Source of the DNA: a virus
Length of the DNA stretch: 64,000 nt
IMG/VR virus record: IMGVR_UViG_3300035703_000008
Span: 144,933 to 208,932 of that record
Strand: one strand, 5' to 3'
Part shown: positions 63,479-64,000 of the stretch, in pieces
Numbering within the stretch: position 1 is the first letter of the stretch
Layout of the letters: the number at the start of each line of letters is the position of its first letter
The notes under the pieces: generated by a model
Database searches by the model: none
What the model was told of the DNA's origin: nothing
What the model saw: only the letters and a program-made list of their open reading frames with translations
Translations under genes and position numbers: made by a program

Positions 63479-64000
63479 ATGAACATAGTATTAATAGGCT
63501 TCAAAGAAGCGACAGTGTTGCAAGATTTATATTTTCTTATTGAAAAAAACATTGGAAAATATATAACGGTGTTAAATCCCAATGAATTTCTGGATCATGG
63601 ATCCAGCCACGACAAGATGCATCTTGTGGTCATCACACGTGATATGGAATTGAGAGAACAAGTATCAAAAAAAATTGATAACGACGGACTTCAACGATAC
63701 ACCTATATTGATCCAACTGCTATGGTTGTTGATACTGCAGAAATAGGAGAAGGATCAATTATTTTTCCTTATTCTTCGGTATTTTCTCAGGCAGTGTTAG
63801 GTTCAGATTGTATGATTAGTCCATATAGCATGGTATCTCATAAATCTGTGTTAGGACAAGGTGTAGTCATGCAGCCTTATTCGATTGTCGCTGGATCCAG
63901 TTACTTGGGAAATTGGTCAAAAATGAATGTGAGATCGTTGATATTGGATCAAATAAATGTTGTTGATCGCTGCGAAATAGGTGCAGCATCGACTGTGAAA
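63479..64000 (+). CDS. hexapeptide-repeat acyltransferase (3' end cut by window edge)
   Basis: The reading frame from the ATG at 63479 is open to the end of the window (174 codons). The N-terminal ~75 residues form a Rossmann-like domain (NIVLIGFKEATVLQDLYFLI); then come hexapeptide repeats of the left-handed beta-helix: IDPTAMVVDTAEIGEGSIIF, SSVFSQAVLGSDCMISPYSM, VSHKSVLGQGVVMQPYSIVA. This is the layout of PglD/NeuD-type sugar O- or N-acyltransferases. It follows the DUF6356-like gene by two bases. With the oxygenase-like gene it may modify a surface glycan; not proven. Confidence 0.75.
   Translation, partial: MNIVLIGFKEATVLQDLYFLIEKNIGKYITVLNPNEFLDHGSSHDKMHLVVITRDMELREQVSKKIDNDGLQRYTYIDPTAMVVDTAEIGEGSIIFPYSSVFSQAVLGSDCMISPYSMVSHKSVLGQGVVMQPYSIVAGSSYLGNWSKMNVRSLILDQINVVDRCEIGAASTVK

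Overview
The window is a 64 kb piece of the genome of a T4-like contractile-tailed phage (Caudoviricetes, myovirus morphology), most likely from an aquatic environment. This rests on a nearly continuous set of recognisable T4 homologues: gp46, gp26/gp51-like baseplate hub, gp20 portal, prohead core, gp21, gp22, gp23, gp14, gp15, gp13, dexA, gp1 dNMP kinase, gp18, gp19, gp4, gp16, gp17 and gp32. No photosynthesis genes or other host markers are visible, so the host cannot be named. The left edge cuts a radical SAM gene and the right edge cuts an acyltransferase gene.

Layout. 1-4575: partial B12-type radical SAM enzyme, unknown protein, gp46, a short-chain dehydrogenase-like protein and a PD-(D/E)XK-type nuclease. 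4576-5044: a 470-base non-coding stretch packed with hairpins. 5045-6298: radical SAM enzyme with an N-terminal SPASM-like cysteine cluster. 6299-9134 (minus): baseplate hub operon ending in adenine phosphoribosyltransferase. 9190-18626: tape-measure-like protein with a lambda-R-type lysozyme domain, then the head module gp20, core, gp21, gp22, gp23. 18751-33746: two short minus-strand genes, a putative virion protein, and a tail-fibre cluster ending in a 2119-residue repeat fibre. 33829-42152: DUF115-like protein, Nudix hydrolase, gp15 and gp14 (minus), then gp13, a very basic small protein, and a nucleotide-metabolism operon (dexA, nucleotidase, dNMP kinase). 42251-57339: sheath, tube, gp4, an inserted HNH homing endonuclease, gp16, a run of putative internal or virion proteins, an SGNH hydrolase-like protein and a second radical SAM enzyme. 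57358-62613: secreted nuclease, gp17, unknown protein, glycosyltransferase-like protein and gp32. 62614-64000: an AT-rich module (2OG-Fe(II) oxygenase-like, DUF6356-like, hexapeptide acyltransferase).

Regulation. A TAAATA core matching the T4 late promoter TATAAATA occurs at almost every unit boundary on both strands and often overlaps the stop codon of the gene before. In eleven cases the start codon is only 4-7 bases past the box, and several of these genes are first in their unit, which suggests leaderless late mRNAs. Two sigma70-like promoters show the same geometry. Several ribosome binding sites lie inside hairpins. In one the late promoter sits in the hairpin loop, so only late transcripts should expose the site; in another the hairpin also looks like a terminator. 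The gp32 leader has competing pairings.

How the genes work together: the structural genes build head, neck, tail and fibres; gp16/gp17 package DNA; gp21 matures the head and may also process several small proteins that begin with capsid-targeting-like peptides; gp46, gp32, dexA, dNMP kinase and the nucleotidase serve DNA metabolism; the radical SAM, glycosyl- and acyl-transferase, oxygenase and SGNH genes look like accessory host- or virion-modifying functions with unknown substrates.
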